Part shown: positions 1 to 11,951 of the stretch, piece by piece
How positions within the stretch are numbered: the stretch's first letter is position 1
Layout: each line of letters starts with the position of its first letter
Origin: Quillaja saponaria
Taxonomy: Eukaryota > Streptophyta > Magnoliopsida > Fabales > Quillajaceae
Assembly (NCBI GenBank): GCA_029379385.1
Contig: CM055612.1
Span: forward strand, 18,662,001 to 18,726,000
DNA length: 64,000 nucleotides
Direction of reading: 5' to 3'
Made by a program: the position numbers and the translations under genes
Notes under the pieces: generated by a model
Databases searched by the model: none
What the model saw: only the letters and a program-made list of their open reading frames with translations
What the model was told of the DNA's origin: nothing

Positions 1-1740
1 TCCATACACTTTCTTACCACTTGAAACTTGAGTTATTGGGTAGCTAACCCACTTCCAAAAACAAAGATTTGCAGGAACTTGCTACTTAGCAAGTAGAAGA
101 TACCAACAAGGTTAATACAGGAAGAGTAAAGGAGGAAGAAGCGTTGGTTACCATTCACACTTCACCGGCCAAAACAGAAGGATTAAGGACTGCCTTGATT
201 AACGCCAAGAACAGAGGCAGCAATTCTTGTAAGATTAAGTCAGTGGGCATCTCTATAGGTAAAGTTAGTGAGACAAAGAGAAATCAGAAATCAATCTTTC
301 CTATTTATAGTTTGGCATGTAATATTTTACACCCCATAGCTTCAAGGCACATAGAACTCATGGGAAGGAACCAATTCAGCCAACCCAATTTCTTACCAAA
401 AAAAATAGACGTTGAAATCAAAGTGCGGGGCACCACACTGCTGCCCCCACACCCTAATCCCTATACTCCAACACTTGCGGCAGCTGCGTTAAAGCTTGTA
501 AAAAAAAGAAACCAAGAGCAGGGAAAGCAACAAAAACGACTACAAGTGCTACTAATAACCGAGCACTCCAAGCTAAATTTTAGCTTTTAAATCTTTCCAA
601 TCTCAACTACTGCAACCAGACAACAAAAGAAGAGAAGAAGCTTACCAAGGGAATGAAGATGGCAGCTCACAAGGTAGCAACCCACGGCCACAAAAGAACC
701 AAAACGAAAAGCCATATGCAGAAACAAAGTCAAAGCAAAAATAGAGGATCAAAGTCACGGCAGAGAAGCTTCTCCAAGAAGAAAATATTCAGGCAGTTTT
801 AAAGGAAAGAAAGCAAGTCGGTTAATCAAAAAAAATAAAAATCAAGCCCACGGGTTAGGCATGAATTTGTGGCCGAAAATTTATCTTTAACTATAGTTGA
901 AAATTGGTGGCGGTCCTTAATACTATAAATAAATATATATATAAATATAAGTCATAATAATTTCCTAGTTAATATCTTGCTTTTATTCTAATCTCTCACA
1001 AGATGTACATATCAATACTAGTTGAACAAAATATTATTTACATAACCAATATAATTTACGTGTAACATCCTAAAATATATGTTAGACTACCGGTTTACAA
1101 CTATTTATTTCTTTGCTTATTTCCTTTTTATTTACACTTAGTTGCAAACCTCAAAAATTCACAATGTCGGTTATAACATATTAGTTGACATGACATCAAA
1201 TGTTAGATGACAGTGCTGTGTTGGATTATATGTTCAAATATTAGTTGAATCATTTAGATGTGTTGTCACTAGGGATGGTACTCAAATCAAATAATTCGGA
1301 TTCAAATTAAAATATTTGAATTTGAACGAATTTGATTCACATTATAATTGAATGGAGAAGAATTGAGAGGAAATGATACATATAGTATCAAATCCTTGGT
1401 TTTAGAGGCTTCTTTTTTAAAATAAATAAAATAAAAAGAGTATATACCCTTCAAATCTCTCCAAGACTTAATTTTTTTAATTTTTCTAAATGTGGATTTT
1501 TTGGAGTGAGAGGATAATATACATTATGATTTTTCATGTATTACTTAATATATCCCTATCTTTTTTATTAAATACCCACTAATCGCTCCAAGAAATATAT
1601 CTCTTCATTTAATCTTCTTTCATTTCCTCTTAAACTCCCAAAATAGACCTTAAAGTTATTCTATTTAGGGTGTCAACAACATGGATGATAAGGAATAGTT
1701 ACTTAAGTTGTTCTATTTTGTCAATTTCCTTTCCTACTTA
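1..1740. other. AT-rich stretch without a recognised gene
   Basis: A 148-codon open frame at 144-590 (+) is low-complexity, rich in Lys, Asn and Pro, and resembles nothing I know. I do not call it a gene. Bases 600-830 are purine-rich. From about 900 the DNA is AT-rich intergenic sequence. No transposon ends could be fixed. Confidence 0.5.
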
Positions 1741-1748
1741 AAGTTCTT

Positions 1749-1997
1749 GAGCTCGTTTGGCCATCATATATAATTTTATAGTATAGGATTATATAATTTT
1801 TTAGGTTGTATAATTATATTGTTGTTATACTGTTGTTATCCTTCCTCTTTCTACTATATAACTTTATATTGTAAAATATAATGTAAGATGGGGTCAACGA
1901 TATAAATCTATACTATTATGTTGACCAAACATTATATAAGAACAAATTAAACAGTATTATACTATTGTACTATCTTTATACAATGAGCCAAATGAGC
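1749..1997. mobile_element. candidate MITE with short inverted ends
   Basis: The left end GCTCGTTTGGC (1751-1761) is an inverted match, 10 of 11, to GCCAAATGAGC (1987-1997). The interior is AT-rich and non-coding. A second, similar terminus (gagcttgtttggcacatcg) starts at about 2004, which suggests two related elements lying end to end. No clear target-site duplication was seen, so the call is tentative. Confidence 0.35.
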
Positions 1998-2001
1998 AAT
2001 T

Positions 2002-2604
2002 AAGAGCTTGTTTGGCACATCGTATAAGGATAACAAGATAGTATAAAACTATCCATATGGCTCTTATATAATATTTGACAATAACATGATAGCATAGGCT
2101 TATATAGTTGATTCTAATTTTTTTTTATTTTTTTTTGGGGAAAAGTATAAAAAAATAAAATAAAATCCTACTTTACATTTTAGATTATGAAAAAGTCATA
2201 TAATAAGTTTGCATGATCAATAAGCATTACTTTTATTTATTTATTCTTCAAAATAAGTCCCTTTGCCCATAACAATACATTTAATTACCAAATGTACTCT
2301 TTAGTTAATAAACTATTTAAATTTTAGATTTGGAATGTATAATTATTTTAAAATATAAACAGAAGAGTTCAACTCTTTTTTTTTTTTTTTTATAAACTAT
2401 TTAAATTTTAGATTTGGAGTATAACCCTAATGAAAAATATAATTTCAATAGTGAAAACTTCTTATTTGTTAATATAACAGAACTGAAAAGTATTAATATT
2501 TAAGTTAAATAAAGATAATATAAAATTTATTTCTAATAAAAAAATATATAAAGTTTAAACTAATCTAATCCACTATAAATTAAAATGATATAAGTTATCA
2601 AAAA

Positions 2605-2636
<32 letters not shown>

Positions 2637-2984
2637 ATGAGAGTTACAATTATTTAATAGCACATTAAATAAAGGGTAAAATTGGTACTATATATGGATA
2701 AAAGAACTCATTTTGAAAAACACAAATTTGAAACTTTGAGTAGATATGAGAGGACCTCCCAGTCGCAATAGAGCATTTTTTTTTAAAATTTGATATGTAT
2801 AGCAGGGCTTTTTCTTACATTTCCCTTTGTGTATTTGGATGGGCTCCACACTTTGCCAGATCCTAATATTTCTTGTTTTAGGGATGAGCTCCAAGACTTT
2901 GCTAGACCCTAATATTTCTTCAGATGGTATTTTTCTAGCCAGATTAACCAATTCCAACTTGATTAAGCATTTGATAATTAAAAA
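2002..2984. other. AT-rich stretch with simple and short tandem repeats
   Basis: Contains poly-T near 2117-2135 and 2374-2391 and an (AT)n run at about 2605-2631. Two imperfect tandem copies of a roughly 38-bp unit lie at 2837-2874 and 2882-2920; both contain 'taatatttctt'. Short open frames on both strands here are not convincing genes. Confidence 0.5.
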
Positions 2985-4092
2985 AAGGCTTAATTATACT
3001 TTTGACCTCTATAATTTAATTTTGAATTCAATTTAGTCCCTCATGAATTCCTCCATGATTTCATTTCTTGCAATTAAGACCCTACTGTCAAGTTGTCATT
3101 TAAATTAACGTGAATGATGGTGACGTGGAGCCCATGTAACATAATTGATTAATAAAATATGACCATGTGACTGAGATGTATAAAAATTTAATAAAAATGC
3201 ATTTAAAGAATAAATAATATTATATATATATATATAATTCTTTCTATCTTTTCCTCACCACCACCTTTCCATCCCGATTCCTCCATAGCAACCATACCTC
3301 AACTTTTCCATAACTATTATATTTCCATTCCTCCACAACCAAGATATGCCTTTCACCATCTCACCTTTTATTTCACTTCTCATTTTCTCAGCAATATTAA
3401 TAAAACCCTAGTAAGCAACCTACTTCAAAAATCAAAATCACCCCAAATTCATAAACCCCAAATCAGTAGAAAAGGTTTCTCTAGACTCTCTACAACTAAT
3501 GAAGTCTGCCCAAAATCTCATCATCATCCCACCAAGAAAAACAATTGGTAGGAAAGCAAACAAAAGCTCATAACAAAATTTCAGCAAAAAAGAAAAGAAA
3601 AGAAAAGCTCACAACAACAAAAAAAGATGCAATCTTAAACATATTACATGTGGGAGCTTGATCCAAAACAAAATACTAATTCTATTAGCAAGTATTAATC
3701 CTAACAATTGATTGGCAACTGCTACTTGTTTTCCTTATATAGATCCAGGCTTTTGGGCTAGGTATGTGGAGGAATAGTGGTGGGGAGCGAGAAGAGAGAG
3801 AGAGAGAGAGAAAGGAAGTGTCTTTTTTTTTAAAAAAAATTAAAAAAAAAAATTAATTTTGTTATATAATATGTATAATTTACATGGTTATTTTTGATTC
3901 GTCATATATTAAACATGATAGAAAGTTTCAGTCCACATCAGCTTAATTCGTGTTAATTTAAACGACACTTGATAACAAGGGTTTAATTGTATCAAATTAA
4001 ACCTGATAGGGACTCAATTATAGTAATTGAAACTCGAGAGGCTAAATTAAACTCAAAATTAACTATAAAAATCAAAAGTGTAATTAAGCCTT
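2985..4092. mobile_element. non-autonomous long-TIR DNA transposon, MULE-like
   Basis: The first 130-150 bases, starting AAGGCTTAATTATACTTTTG, reappear inverted at the other end (about 3940-4092, ending aagtgtaattaagcctt). The match continues through the segment around 'catttaaattaacgtgaat' near 3100. Long inverted ends around a non-coding 1.1-kb body are typical of Mutator-like non-autonomous elements. A (GA)n run lies inside at about 3790-3811. No transposase is present. I could not identify a 9-bp target-site duplication, so the superfamily is inferred. Confidence 0.6.
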
Positions 4093-4275
4093 AAAAGAAC
4101 TTACTAGAAATTATCAATAATACAAAAAAAGATAATGATTGATAGGATATGAGCCGCTGATTCATATGTTCCACATATTGGCCGTCCGATCAAAATCCGC
4201 CCTCGATCCTATAAGAGAAGGCAGCTTGCGCCGTATAACCACATTGGTCATAGCTGTCTTTTCTTCTCCGACCAT

Positions 4276-4283
4276 TAGGGTTT
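4276..4283 (-). promoter_or_regulatory. telo box upstream of the snoRNA cluster
   Basis: TAGGGTTT, the reverse complement of the plant telo box AAACCCTA. Telo boxes are typical of promoters of ribosomal-protein and snoRNA genes in plants. Its place about 290 bp before the first snoRNA fits a polycistronic snoRNA promoter. It is a short motif and could occur by chance. Confidence 0.4.
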
Positions 4284-4563
4284 GGTGCTACTCTGTTTTT
4301 CAATACCTAGTCCTAGTCTTTGAATCTTGAGCTATTAGAGAAGCTTCATTATCTGGTCAGTGTGGATTTTTCAATTCCCAATTGACTCGTTCCCTTGAAG
4401 CAACATTAATCGTGTTGTTTTTTCATATCACTCCCTCAACCCTTGTATTGGTGTTTTGGGAGAACACTGAAGCAGCTACACACTTTCTCAGAGAAAGAGA
4501 AAGTTTCTCATGGGTTGTTTTTTTGTCTTTTCGAGTAATGCAATTGGGAGTTTGTTTTTTGCA

Positions 4564-4643
4564 ACAGTGATGAGTCTCTACAGACCTGTAATGATTTGCG
4601 GGTATGATCGCATTTGTTATTGAACATCTAAGGGACTGAGTTT
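4564..4643 (+). ncRNA. C/D box snoRNA, U61-like, copy 1
   Basis: Box C (GTGATGA, 4667-style consensus RUGAUGA) lies at 4567-4573 and box D (CTGA) at 4636-4639. The bases before box D, gaacatctaaggg, are complementary to the conserved 18S rRNA stretch CCCUUAGAUGUUC. By the D+5 rule the target is the first U after CCC. This is the site I recall for human U61 (SNORD61, 18S Um1442). A short AAC/GTT terminal stem is possible. It has a diverged tandem copy 220 bp downstream. The RNA would guide 2'-O-methylation of 18S rRNA in the nucleolus with fibrillarin. Confidence 0.8.
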
Positions 4644-4782
4644 TTTACATACTACTTCTCCCACTCAGATTGTTTTATTTCTCAAATTTTCTGTGAAAGA
4701 TTGAATTTTTTATTCTTCAAGCTTAATATTCTCAAATTGGGTTTGCTTTCTTCTAGTTTATTTTGTTTTTTTTTTTTTTTCC

Positions 4783-4863
4783 AACGGTGATGTGTCTCTA
4801 CAGATCTGTAATGATTTGCAGGTGTAATTGCAATTCTTAATGAACGTCTAAGGGACTGAGTAA
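4783..4863 (+). ncRNA. C/D box snoRNA, U61-like, copy 2
   Basis: A second copy of the snoRNA at 4564, sharing long blocks such as 'tctctacaga' and 'ctgtaatgatttgc'. Box C here is GTGATGT (4787-4793), one base off consensus. Box D CTGA is at 4856-4859. The guide gaacgtctaaggg differs by one base that still allows a G:U pair with the same 18S rRNA target. A poly-T run ends just before it (4765-4780). Confidence 0.75.
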
Positions 4864-5170
4864 ATACCTTTCTCAGGTTTTGTCAATTTTATTCTATGAA
4901 TTTGTTTTTTGATCTTTATTCTTGAATATTAGTTTTCTGAATTGGGTTTTCATTTGAAGGCTTTAAATTCAAAATATGTTTTTGTTCTTACTACATTTGT
5001 TTGACAATGCTTGATTTGAAGCCTGGAAGGATGAAAGATATTTTCCTCGCTATCCAGTTCTGCATTTGTGTAGCTTTGGACGTTGGAAACTAAATTGTAT
5101 ACCTTTTGAAGATTTGGGCAAATGTTAATTTTCTTCTGTGTGTATAGGAAGCTTGGCAAATTGATTGTGT

Positions 5171-5266
5171 ATCATCATGTGATGAAATGTGGAAAAATCT
5201 TAGGACACCTTCCTACACAGCTTTCATAGCTGTGGATGAGAATAATTTTCCATCCTGATGATGATA
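5171..5266 (+). ncRNA. C/D box snoRNA with 25S rRNA guide
   Basis: Box C GTGATGA (5179-5185) and box D CTGA (5255-5258) are enclosed by a perfect terminal stem: ATCATCA before box C pairs with TGATGAT after box D. After box C, the bases atcttaggacacct are complementary over 14 nt to 25S rRNA AGGUGUCCUAAGAU. The guide is followed by CCTA, a plausible degenerate D' box. A C'-like TGGATGAG lies at about 5233. The second guide, before box D, has no target I recognise. It probably shares a precursor with the two U61-like RNAs upstream. Confidence 0.72.
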
Positions 5267-5299
5267 AAGTCTTTTACCTTCTTGTACTTATGGTTGTTG

Positions 5300-8200
5300 T
5301 CACGATTTCATTGAGCCTTGTTCTCAAGCCTTAATTTATGAAGTTTTGAGATTGCAAGGTGGGATAATGCATGGTTCTTTTCTGTGTCTCTGAAGGAAAG
5401 TAATGAGAGGATACAAATCCTAAATGATCATATTGAAATTATGAAAATAAAACTATAAGATAGTGGATTATGTTTCTTTTTGTAATTATGTCAGGTCCTA
5501 TGTAAATTAAAGACAAATAAATTAAAAGAAAGTGATAGCGCAATACCGTGGCTTGGCTACTAAATTGCAACAAAGCAAAATCTCATGTAATTTTTTTAAA
5601 AAAATTTAGCGGTAAGGTGAAGGAACACCTTTTATATAATTTTTTCTAATGCTATTGTGACATAGACCCATTTCTTGTGTTGATTACTTACTCCACAAGT
5701 ACAAGAACAGAGGTCTGCTTAGTACTTTAAAAATTCAAAGTTTAGAAAATCTTAGAAGTCTAACATGTTCTAAACTTTCTTTTAAAAAAAATAAAAAAAA
5801 TACCAGTTTATAGAACGATGTGGAAGCCTTGCTATTGGAGAGAAAGAGTAAGAGTAGTATAAATTTCAACAATATTTATATAAAAGTAAAGAATAAGCAA
5901 AACGGTGCAGCTTGAAAATTTTGACCTAAAATGGTGTGTTTTGTCCCTCTCCATGGAATCCTTTTTCCACAATCTTTTAAAAACTAGACCAATGATAGAC
6001 TTGAAAAAATTATCGGGTTTCGGGACATTGGTTCAAGCTGGATTGGATAGATGGTTGGATGGTTGGACCAGATGGCATTATAAAAATATGTAATTATATA
6101 TTTTAAATATTATACATATTATATATTTTTTTTATTAATTATAAATAATTAATATGAAAGAAAATAAAAAATAATAATTTAATATTTATTAAATAAAAAA
6201 AAAAATTAAATCACAAATAGCCAAACACAATTATTAATAGTTAATACAGCAACTGAATGATTTAATATGCATTATAACATTCAAGTTTTAATTTATGAAT
6301 CAAAATAATAAATGTAATATCAATATAAAATAAAATTGTTTAACTAATCTTTAATATAAAATATAAATATTTCACTAATCTTTAATACAAATAATAGTTT
6401 TTTTATTTTTTATTTTTTTATATTTACATAAAAAAGAAGGTTTGGGTCAATTAACCAGTATCAGTTTTATCGATTCTTTTGGTTCTTACGATTTTTATCG
6501 ATTTTGACTAGTTCAACTACTAAAATAGTTTTTTAGTTTGATCTGGGTAGATTTGCCACCTGGATGAAGGTCCAACCGGTCTGACTGACTATGTCCGTCT
6601 GGTTTTCAATAAATTGGTTCTCCATTTGTTGAAACACGATTACTTGAGAACGGACACTCGATCTACAGAGGAGCAACTTGACTAAGGAGTCTCCTCTTTG
6701 ACCTTAAGATCTATGTGCTCGATCTCAGCGGACTTCTTACAGGGAAGAGCAGTGGGAGTATCTCAAGGTCGAGATGTCTCCCACAAAGCGTGGCCTTTAA
6801 CTTTAACAAGCAAAACAGTAGAATCTCACCATCTTTCTACAGCCTTGCGCAATCTCTGTCTTGCCATCTTTGCATATGATACAAGTCGTATCATTGGCAT
6901 ATTTGCACAAGAATAAAAAGGACAAAGTTATTTCCAAAGTCTACGAAAATAACACTAACGCTTAAAAAGTAGAAGTAATAAGTTTTCAGATCTTCACTAG
7001 TGCTCAGTATGGAAAACCCAACACTCAAAAGTTAAGGGCCATCCAAATAGTACTTTAAATCAAACTTTTGAGTTGGCTAGCAGAATTGCAGAGAACGGAT
7101 TTTCTAAACCTACTTAGCTTGTTGAGCATTAGAGCATGTCGGTAAAGCTTCTCAGTATTCAACTTTCCCTACCTGTGAATACTTCATAAAGAAATAATAA
7201 GGCTCCCACACCTTTTGTTATTGAGAAAAATAGTAAATAACAATCTCCTAGCAGAAATATAGATCTAACCCCCAAAAGTACTTTGAAGGTGAAAAGCTCT
7301 TGAAAAACAGTTAACGAGAAAGGAAGGACATATGGATGACACAAACTAATGTACGCAACCACAAAACTCATGGCATTATGGCAATCTGGATAGGATAAAT
7401 GCCATAAGCATTACAGAGTTGAATGATAAAGGAATGGAACGAAAACCTAAGCCCTACTTTAGAGTGGCTTTCATATAAATAGACAAAGGTAAGTTAGGTA
7501 TTGTTAAAACATGATCTGTTCATATTGACATGACATCACAACTGTCAAGTTTTCCATTGTAAAGTATGTAAAACAATAAACAGGGTGACCAGGTAATACT
7601 CTTGAGACATTCTGATGCTTATATCAAAGTTTGATCAGAATAATAATATTTCTCTAGTCTAAAGAGATTAAGTTTTTTGTTACCTTTTTGAGAATTGTGC
7701 CTTGTCTTATATAATATGTTTCTTCCAGTGATTAGACGCCATATGTCATACTGACTATGCACATGGTTATTTGAGTTGATTCACCATGTGTCATCATATG
7801 ATTGGCTAATATTATATACGGTATTATCAGGTATCATAAGGGAACATTCCTTGAGTAATCTTGGGCACTATCCTTTTGTCACTGATCCACCATCATCAAC
7901 TTTATGCTATCAGGAATATTCCAAGGTTTAGTCTAGATGAACAAAAGATTGGGAAAGGGAGAAGCGAAGTTATCTCCTCATCCTCACTAGACACCTCGGG
8001 ATCCTCACTAGCATTTAGGTCATCCCTATTCTCTTTTCCATCTTCTCCATGAACCTCACCTTCTCATAAACTTCATCACTATTACCCACCTCTTCACACC
8101 TATCCTTCCTAACCAACCCAGAGCCTTGTCTTTCCCTATCTGTATCATTAATATCAAAATCCTCCACATCAACATCAAACTTCCTTTTATCCTAATTAGG

Positions 8201-9050
8201 CAACTTTACAGCTAAAGGCTCGAGCACATACATTAATACAAGATCCAAATTTAAATTAACAAAGCGCTCTCCCTGGGATTTGAAACAATACGAAAAGACG
8301 AAGAACGAGAAGAAGGAGAAACCCCAACATCACAATAAACATGAAGAATCAATTTACAAAAGATAAGAGTCGAGCTTGTACCTAAAATAGAAAGAAGAAA
8401 GGCAATAAAGGATTGACCACTGAACATTGAGTAAGGAACCAAATTCACTCACTTGAGTAGGGAATTGAGAGAAAACTTTGAGCAGAACAAAGCTTTGTTT
8501 CTCAACAAACACAAGTAAGGAAGAAATGAATCAAAACCTTCTTATACCCAAAAACCTTGAGACTTGCATCCAACTACCACCTGCCAAATGGCACAACATG
8601 AACAACAAACCCGAACCCAAAAACCAAAGGTAATAACTAGGGATCATGAAACGACATCCAAAAAAAAAAAAAAAAAGCTCAATCTTCAAGCTTCTTATGC
8701 TTATTTTTCGATGGACTAGTGATAGTAGAGGATTAGGCCTAGACGAATCTCCTCACAACACGTGGCATCTTGCATGAATAACAATTCCGCTACTTTGGAC
8801 ATATGTCACCCATTTACAAGTCAACACTATAACATAAATAGGCAATTACACATACATGTAGAGGCACTGACACACATTATTGCTTACCTCTGATATATTC
8901 CTCAAAACTCTCTTTGTTGACTTAGGCATCAGAGGGGGCTCAAATGCTCACCCTAAGCCTCTTTACTTCGTGATTTTGTGTAGGAAGGTTAGCTTTGACT
9001 TAGACAAAACTCTCAACATGTTCATTAACTACCCTAGGACATAACAACGT
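5300..9050. other. intergenic DNA with dispersed repeat fragments, no gene
   Basis: No open frame is convincing. About 5985-6610 looks like a degenerate dispersed repeat: segments such as 'ggttggatggttggacc' and 'ggtccaaccggtctgac' face each other across an AT-rich core. A segment near 7783-7829 recurs in diverged form near 36057-36100. The 8880-8960 segment ('ttaggcatcagaggg') resembles LTR-retrotransposon terminal DNA. Poly-A runs are present near 8660. Confidence 0.4.
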
Positions 9051-9087
9051 TATTGTTGGGGGAGGAGTCTACTTGGAGTTGGTTTGG

Positions 9088-9212
9088 AATTTGCTTGAAG
9101 TAAGGGGTGGCAGAACATAATTGTGGAGACAAATACGACTGATATGGTGAATGTTATCAACAACAAGAAGTCAGATCAAACCATGAATGAAGCCTTGGTG
9201 AAGGACTGCATT
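9088..9212 (+). pseudogene. RNase H-like fragment of a LINE-type element
   Basis: One frame reads WQNIIVETNTTDMVNVIN and then a segment containing ALVKDC. This fits the RVT_3 RNase H domain common in plant LINEs and LINE-derived open frames, including the VE(T/L)D strand and the ALVxDC motif. There are no upstream catalytic residues and no start. The reading frame is cut off at 9213, exactly where a CACTA-like terminus begins, suggesting later insertion. Call based on a short stretch only. Confidence 0.4.
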
Positions 9213-9213
9213 A

Positions 9214-9515
9214 CACAACAAAAAATTTCTCTATTTGCATATGTTTTTAACTATCTACGTCTGCAAATTTGCGGACTCAGATAAAACACAAAAAAATTTA
9301 AAAGCCGACGCTAAAAATTATAACTTAGATGCAAAATTTGTTTAAATTTGATGCCAAATTTCCTGCGCTTATCTGCGTTTGTGTTGACTTAATTGCATCT
9401 ACGTTGAAATGATAGATGCAGATAGACAATATTTTTTAAATAAAATAGTTGGTATCTCTGCTTGTCACTTAACATATCTACGTCAACAAAGGTAGACGCA
9501 GATACCTTTCCATTT
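9214..9515 (+). mobile_element. CACTA-like terminus with subterminal repeats
   Basis: Starts CACAACAAAAAATTTCTC, close to the CACTACAAGAAA end of plant CACTA (En/Spm) elements. Variants of 'atctacgtctgc' and its inverse recur in the next 300 bases (e.g. 'tatctacgtc' about 9475, 'agacgcagata' about 9494), as expected for subterminal repeats. The opposite end was not found, so the element is either truncated or its other end is too degenerate to see. Confidence 0.4.
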
Positions 9516-11540
9516 TAAATATGCAGAACCCGTTCCCTTTCCTTTTCCTTTTCCTTCTATTCTTTCTTCCATTTCTCTCAAGTTTTGTCTTATACATTCC
9601 CCCTAAAGCAATAGCCATAGAGATTTATCTTGCCACGACCTTCCAGCCTTTCGCTGCCGTCCAACCCCTAAACCTCGTCCATCTCTTCTGGTATTCACTA
9701 CATCAGTACCCAGGTTCCCATAAGCTAGACACTGAAATCTAAATGCATATTTGTGAACCCTTGAAATTGTATGTTTTAAGTGAAGAGCTTACTTTTAGGT
9801 GGAAATGGTGAACAAGAGACTTGAAAATGTAAACTTATATATTTCTTTATTTATTTTTATTATTTTAGAGAGTTATGGAGTTTTAAGTTTAAATAAACTT
9901 AGTGTTTTCACTAATTTTTTACCTAAGAATATTATATTTTCGGTGATTATTATTGATCAAAAAGTGGTATAAAATTGTGGATCCATGTGAGTTTTTCGTA
10001 GACACTATAAACATGTGAAACAAGTTTATATTGAGAGAGAATCAAAGGCTCAAAGAGGCAACCATAAAACTTAAAAATCTGAATTTTAGGGAAGATTATG
10101 AATAGTTCCTTTCGAAACTCACTCTTAGGTTAGAATAAATATAGACAATGTGGCCCACCCCGATGCCTACATTTGTTGAAATTTTGAAAGTAGGCTCTAT
10201 GAATATTTTAAAATTAAATAACCAAATTTCATAAGTTTTGAAACTTTCTACTATTTGTAGGAATTTAACAATGTCATTGAGCATGTTGTACAATTTACAT
10301 TGATATGTTGAAATTTGATATCCTAAAATAGCAATATAATTTCTTTAGAAATGTTTATCGGTACTAAGGTGTGTGGGTTAATTAAACACATTTGAATTAT
10401 TACTTCATATTTATCATACATTTAGCTATGTAATAATAGTTAAGATGTCTTGCAAAATTGTTATGGATGTCCAAAGAGACATACTCACACTTTTAAGTTG
10501 AGTTCAAAGTTATCAAGGTTTATAAATCTTAAATCAAATTATGTTCTCATGGGAGATATTTTTGATTTTAGATAGGTCTTGGAAACAAAGTTTTTGTAAT
10601 TATCCTACATTCTTCTTGCTTCTATTTTCTTCCTTTTTTGGTAGATTGAAACTAATCAAAAAGTGTTGGGGATTGCCTAAGGAATATGCCTTGTTGTGTT
10701 GTAAGATACCTTTGTGTGATTCTAAGTTTGTACTTAGTAGTGGGTTCAATGGATGAGCTGCACATAGATGAAAATTTTTAAGATTAGGAATTAACTTAGA
10801 GTCTGTCACTTTAGAGACATAATTGCAACAAATACCCAAATTAACCCCATGCATGTTGCTTGTAGCCCCTTTTTATTGTTTGGGCTCTGGTTTTGCCAAA
10901 GATATTTGTCTTATGGCTTATTTGGTGAAACTTACAATAGTATGTCGTTTACACTAAGCACAATATCCTTAAACCTTCTCCATCATTACTAAACTTGAGT
11001 TTATTAGCTAATAATTAATTTTAACTTCACTTTTAAAGCGTTTTTTAATTATCTGTTTTGATCAGCTCAAACAAGTATTCAGTTGAGCATTACAAGGAAT
11101 GAGTGGTTATCATGTGGTCATGTGTCAGAATATTAGGAAAGGAAAATGTAATGTAAGATGTATTCTTTAAGAGTGAGTTTTTTTTTTTTTTTTTTTCGAT
11201 GTAACTTGTTTTTAGTTTCTAGATGCTGGTCATTTCCATACTAATATTGATTTTTTTCAATGTAGCTATTAGAAATGATGCGTCATTCAGATTCCATTTT
11301 TTTAGTTCAAACTTAAATCCAGATTCGAATTCCACCCTTAACTATATATTGAGAAGGAGATCCTATTAATTTTATTTTATTTTAAACTTAATTTCATCAT
11401 TATTACTTGAGCAAGGGAGGTTGCATTCTCCAAACAATTAAAATGAATGTTTCACTCTGCAATTGAATACTTACATGGAGTTATCTAATTATTTAGTCCA
11501 TTAATTACTCTCCGCCTATTGACCAAATACAACTGTTTTC
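9516..11540. other. AT-rich stretch, no recognised gene
   Basis: Holds a 73-codon hydrophobic open frame (9521-9742) without recognisable family features, probably chance sequence inside the transposon-like region. No RNA gene or further element was recognised. A poly-T run lies at about 11178-11196. Confidence 0.4.
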
Positions 11541-11626
11541 AACCAAAAATAAGACGAAATCCTCTAAAAAAGGAAATAGCTACAACCAAAAATAAGAAGA
11601 CATCCTCTAAAAAAGGAAATAGCTAC
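11541..11626. repeat. 43-bp tandem duplication upstream of the peptide gene
   Basis: Two adjacent copies (11541-11583 and 11584-11626) of a unit starting aaccaaaaataag, differing by a few bases in the middle. It lies about 330 bp upstream of the start codon of the repeat-peptide gene, so it could be a promoter duplication. Confidence 0.8.
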
Positions 11627-11875
11627 ATTAGATTTTTTACCAAAAAAAATGAAAGGAAATAAACATATCTTCTTCATCAGACCACACTAACAATTAATTA
11701 ACCAAATTAAGAGGGGTGAAATGCATGAATTAAGACTAATTACATGAATTTTGTGGGTTTTAGAAAAGAATGAATGAATTAAAAATTTGGAAATTTTATT
11801 CATTCACAAAATCTAATTCATAGATCAACTTTCTGTTTCAGAAGATATTTATCTATTTCAAATTTCAATCCCTAT

Positions 11876-11883
11876 TATAAATA
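11876..11883 (+). promoter_or_regulatory. TATA box of the repeat-peptide gene
   Basis: TATAAATA lies 76 bp before the ATG at 11952. Transcription would start near 11905-11915, giving a short AC-rich leader typical of plant genes. Confidence 0.6.
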
Positions 11884-11951
11884 TTGAATGGATTTACTCT
11901 CCACAACATGTAACACTCACAATTCACAAATCAATAGAGAAATACAAAGAG

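Noticed and set aside
144..590. 148-codon open frame
   Set aside because: No recognisable domain, low-complexity Lys/Asn/Pro-rich composition, and no promoter or splice context.
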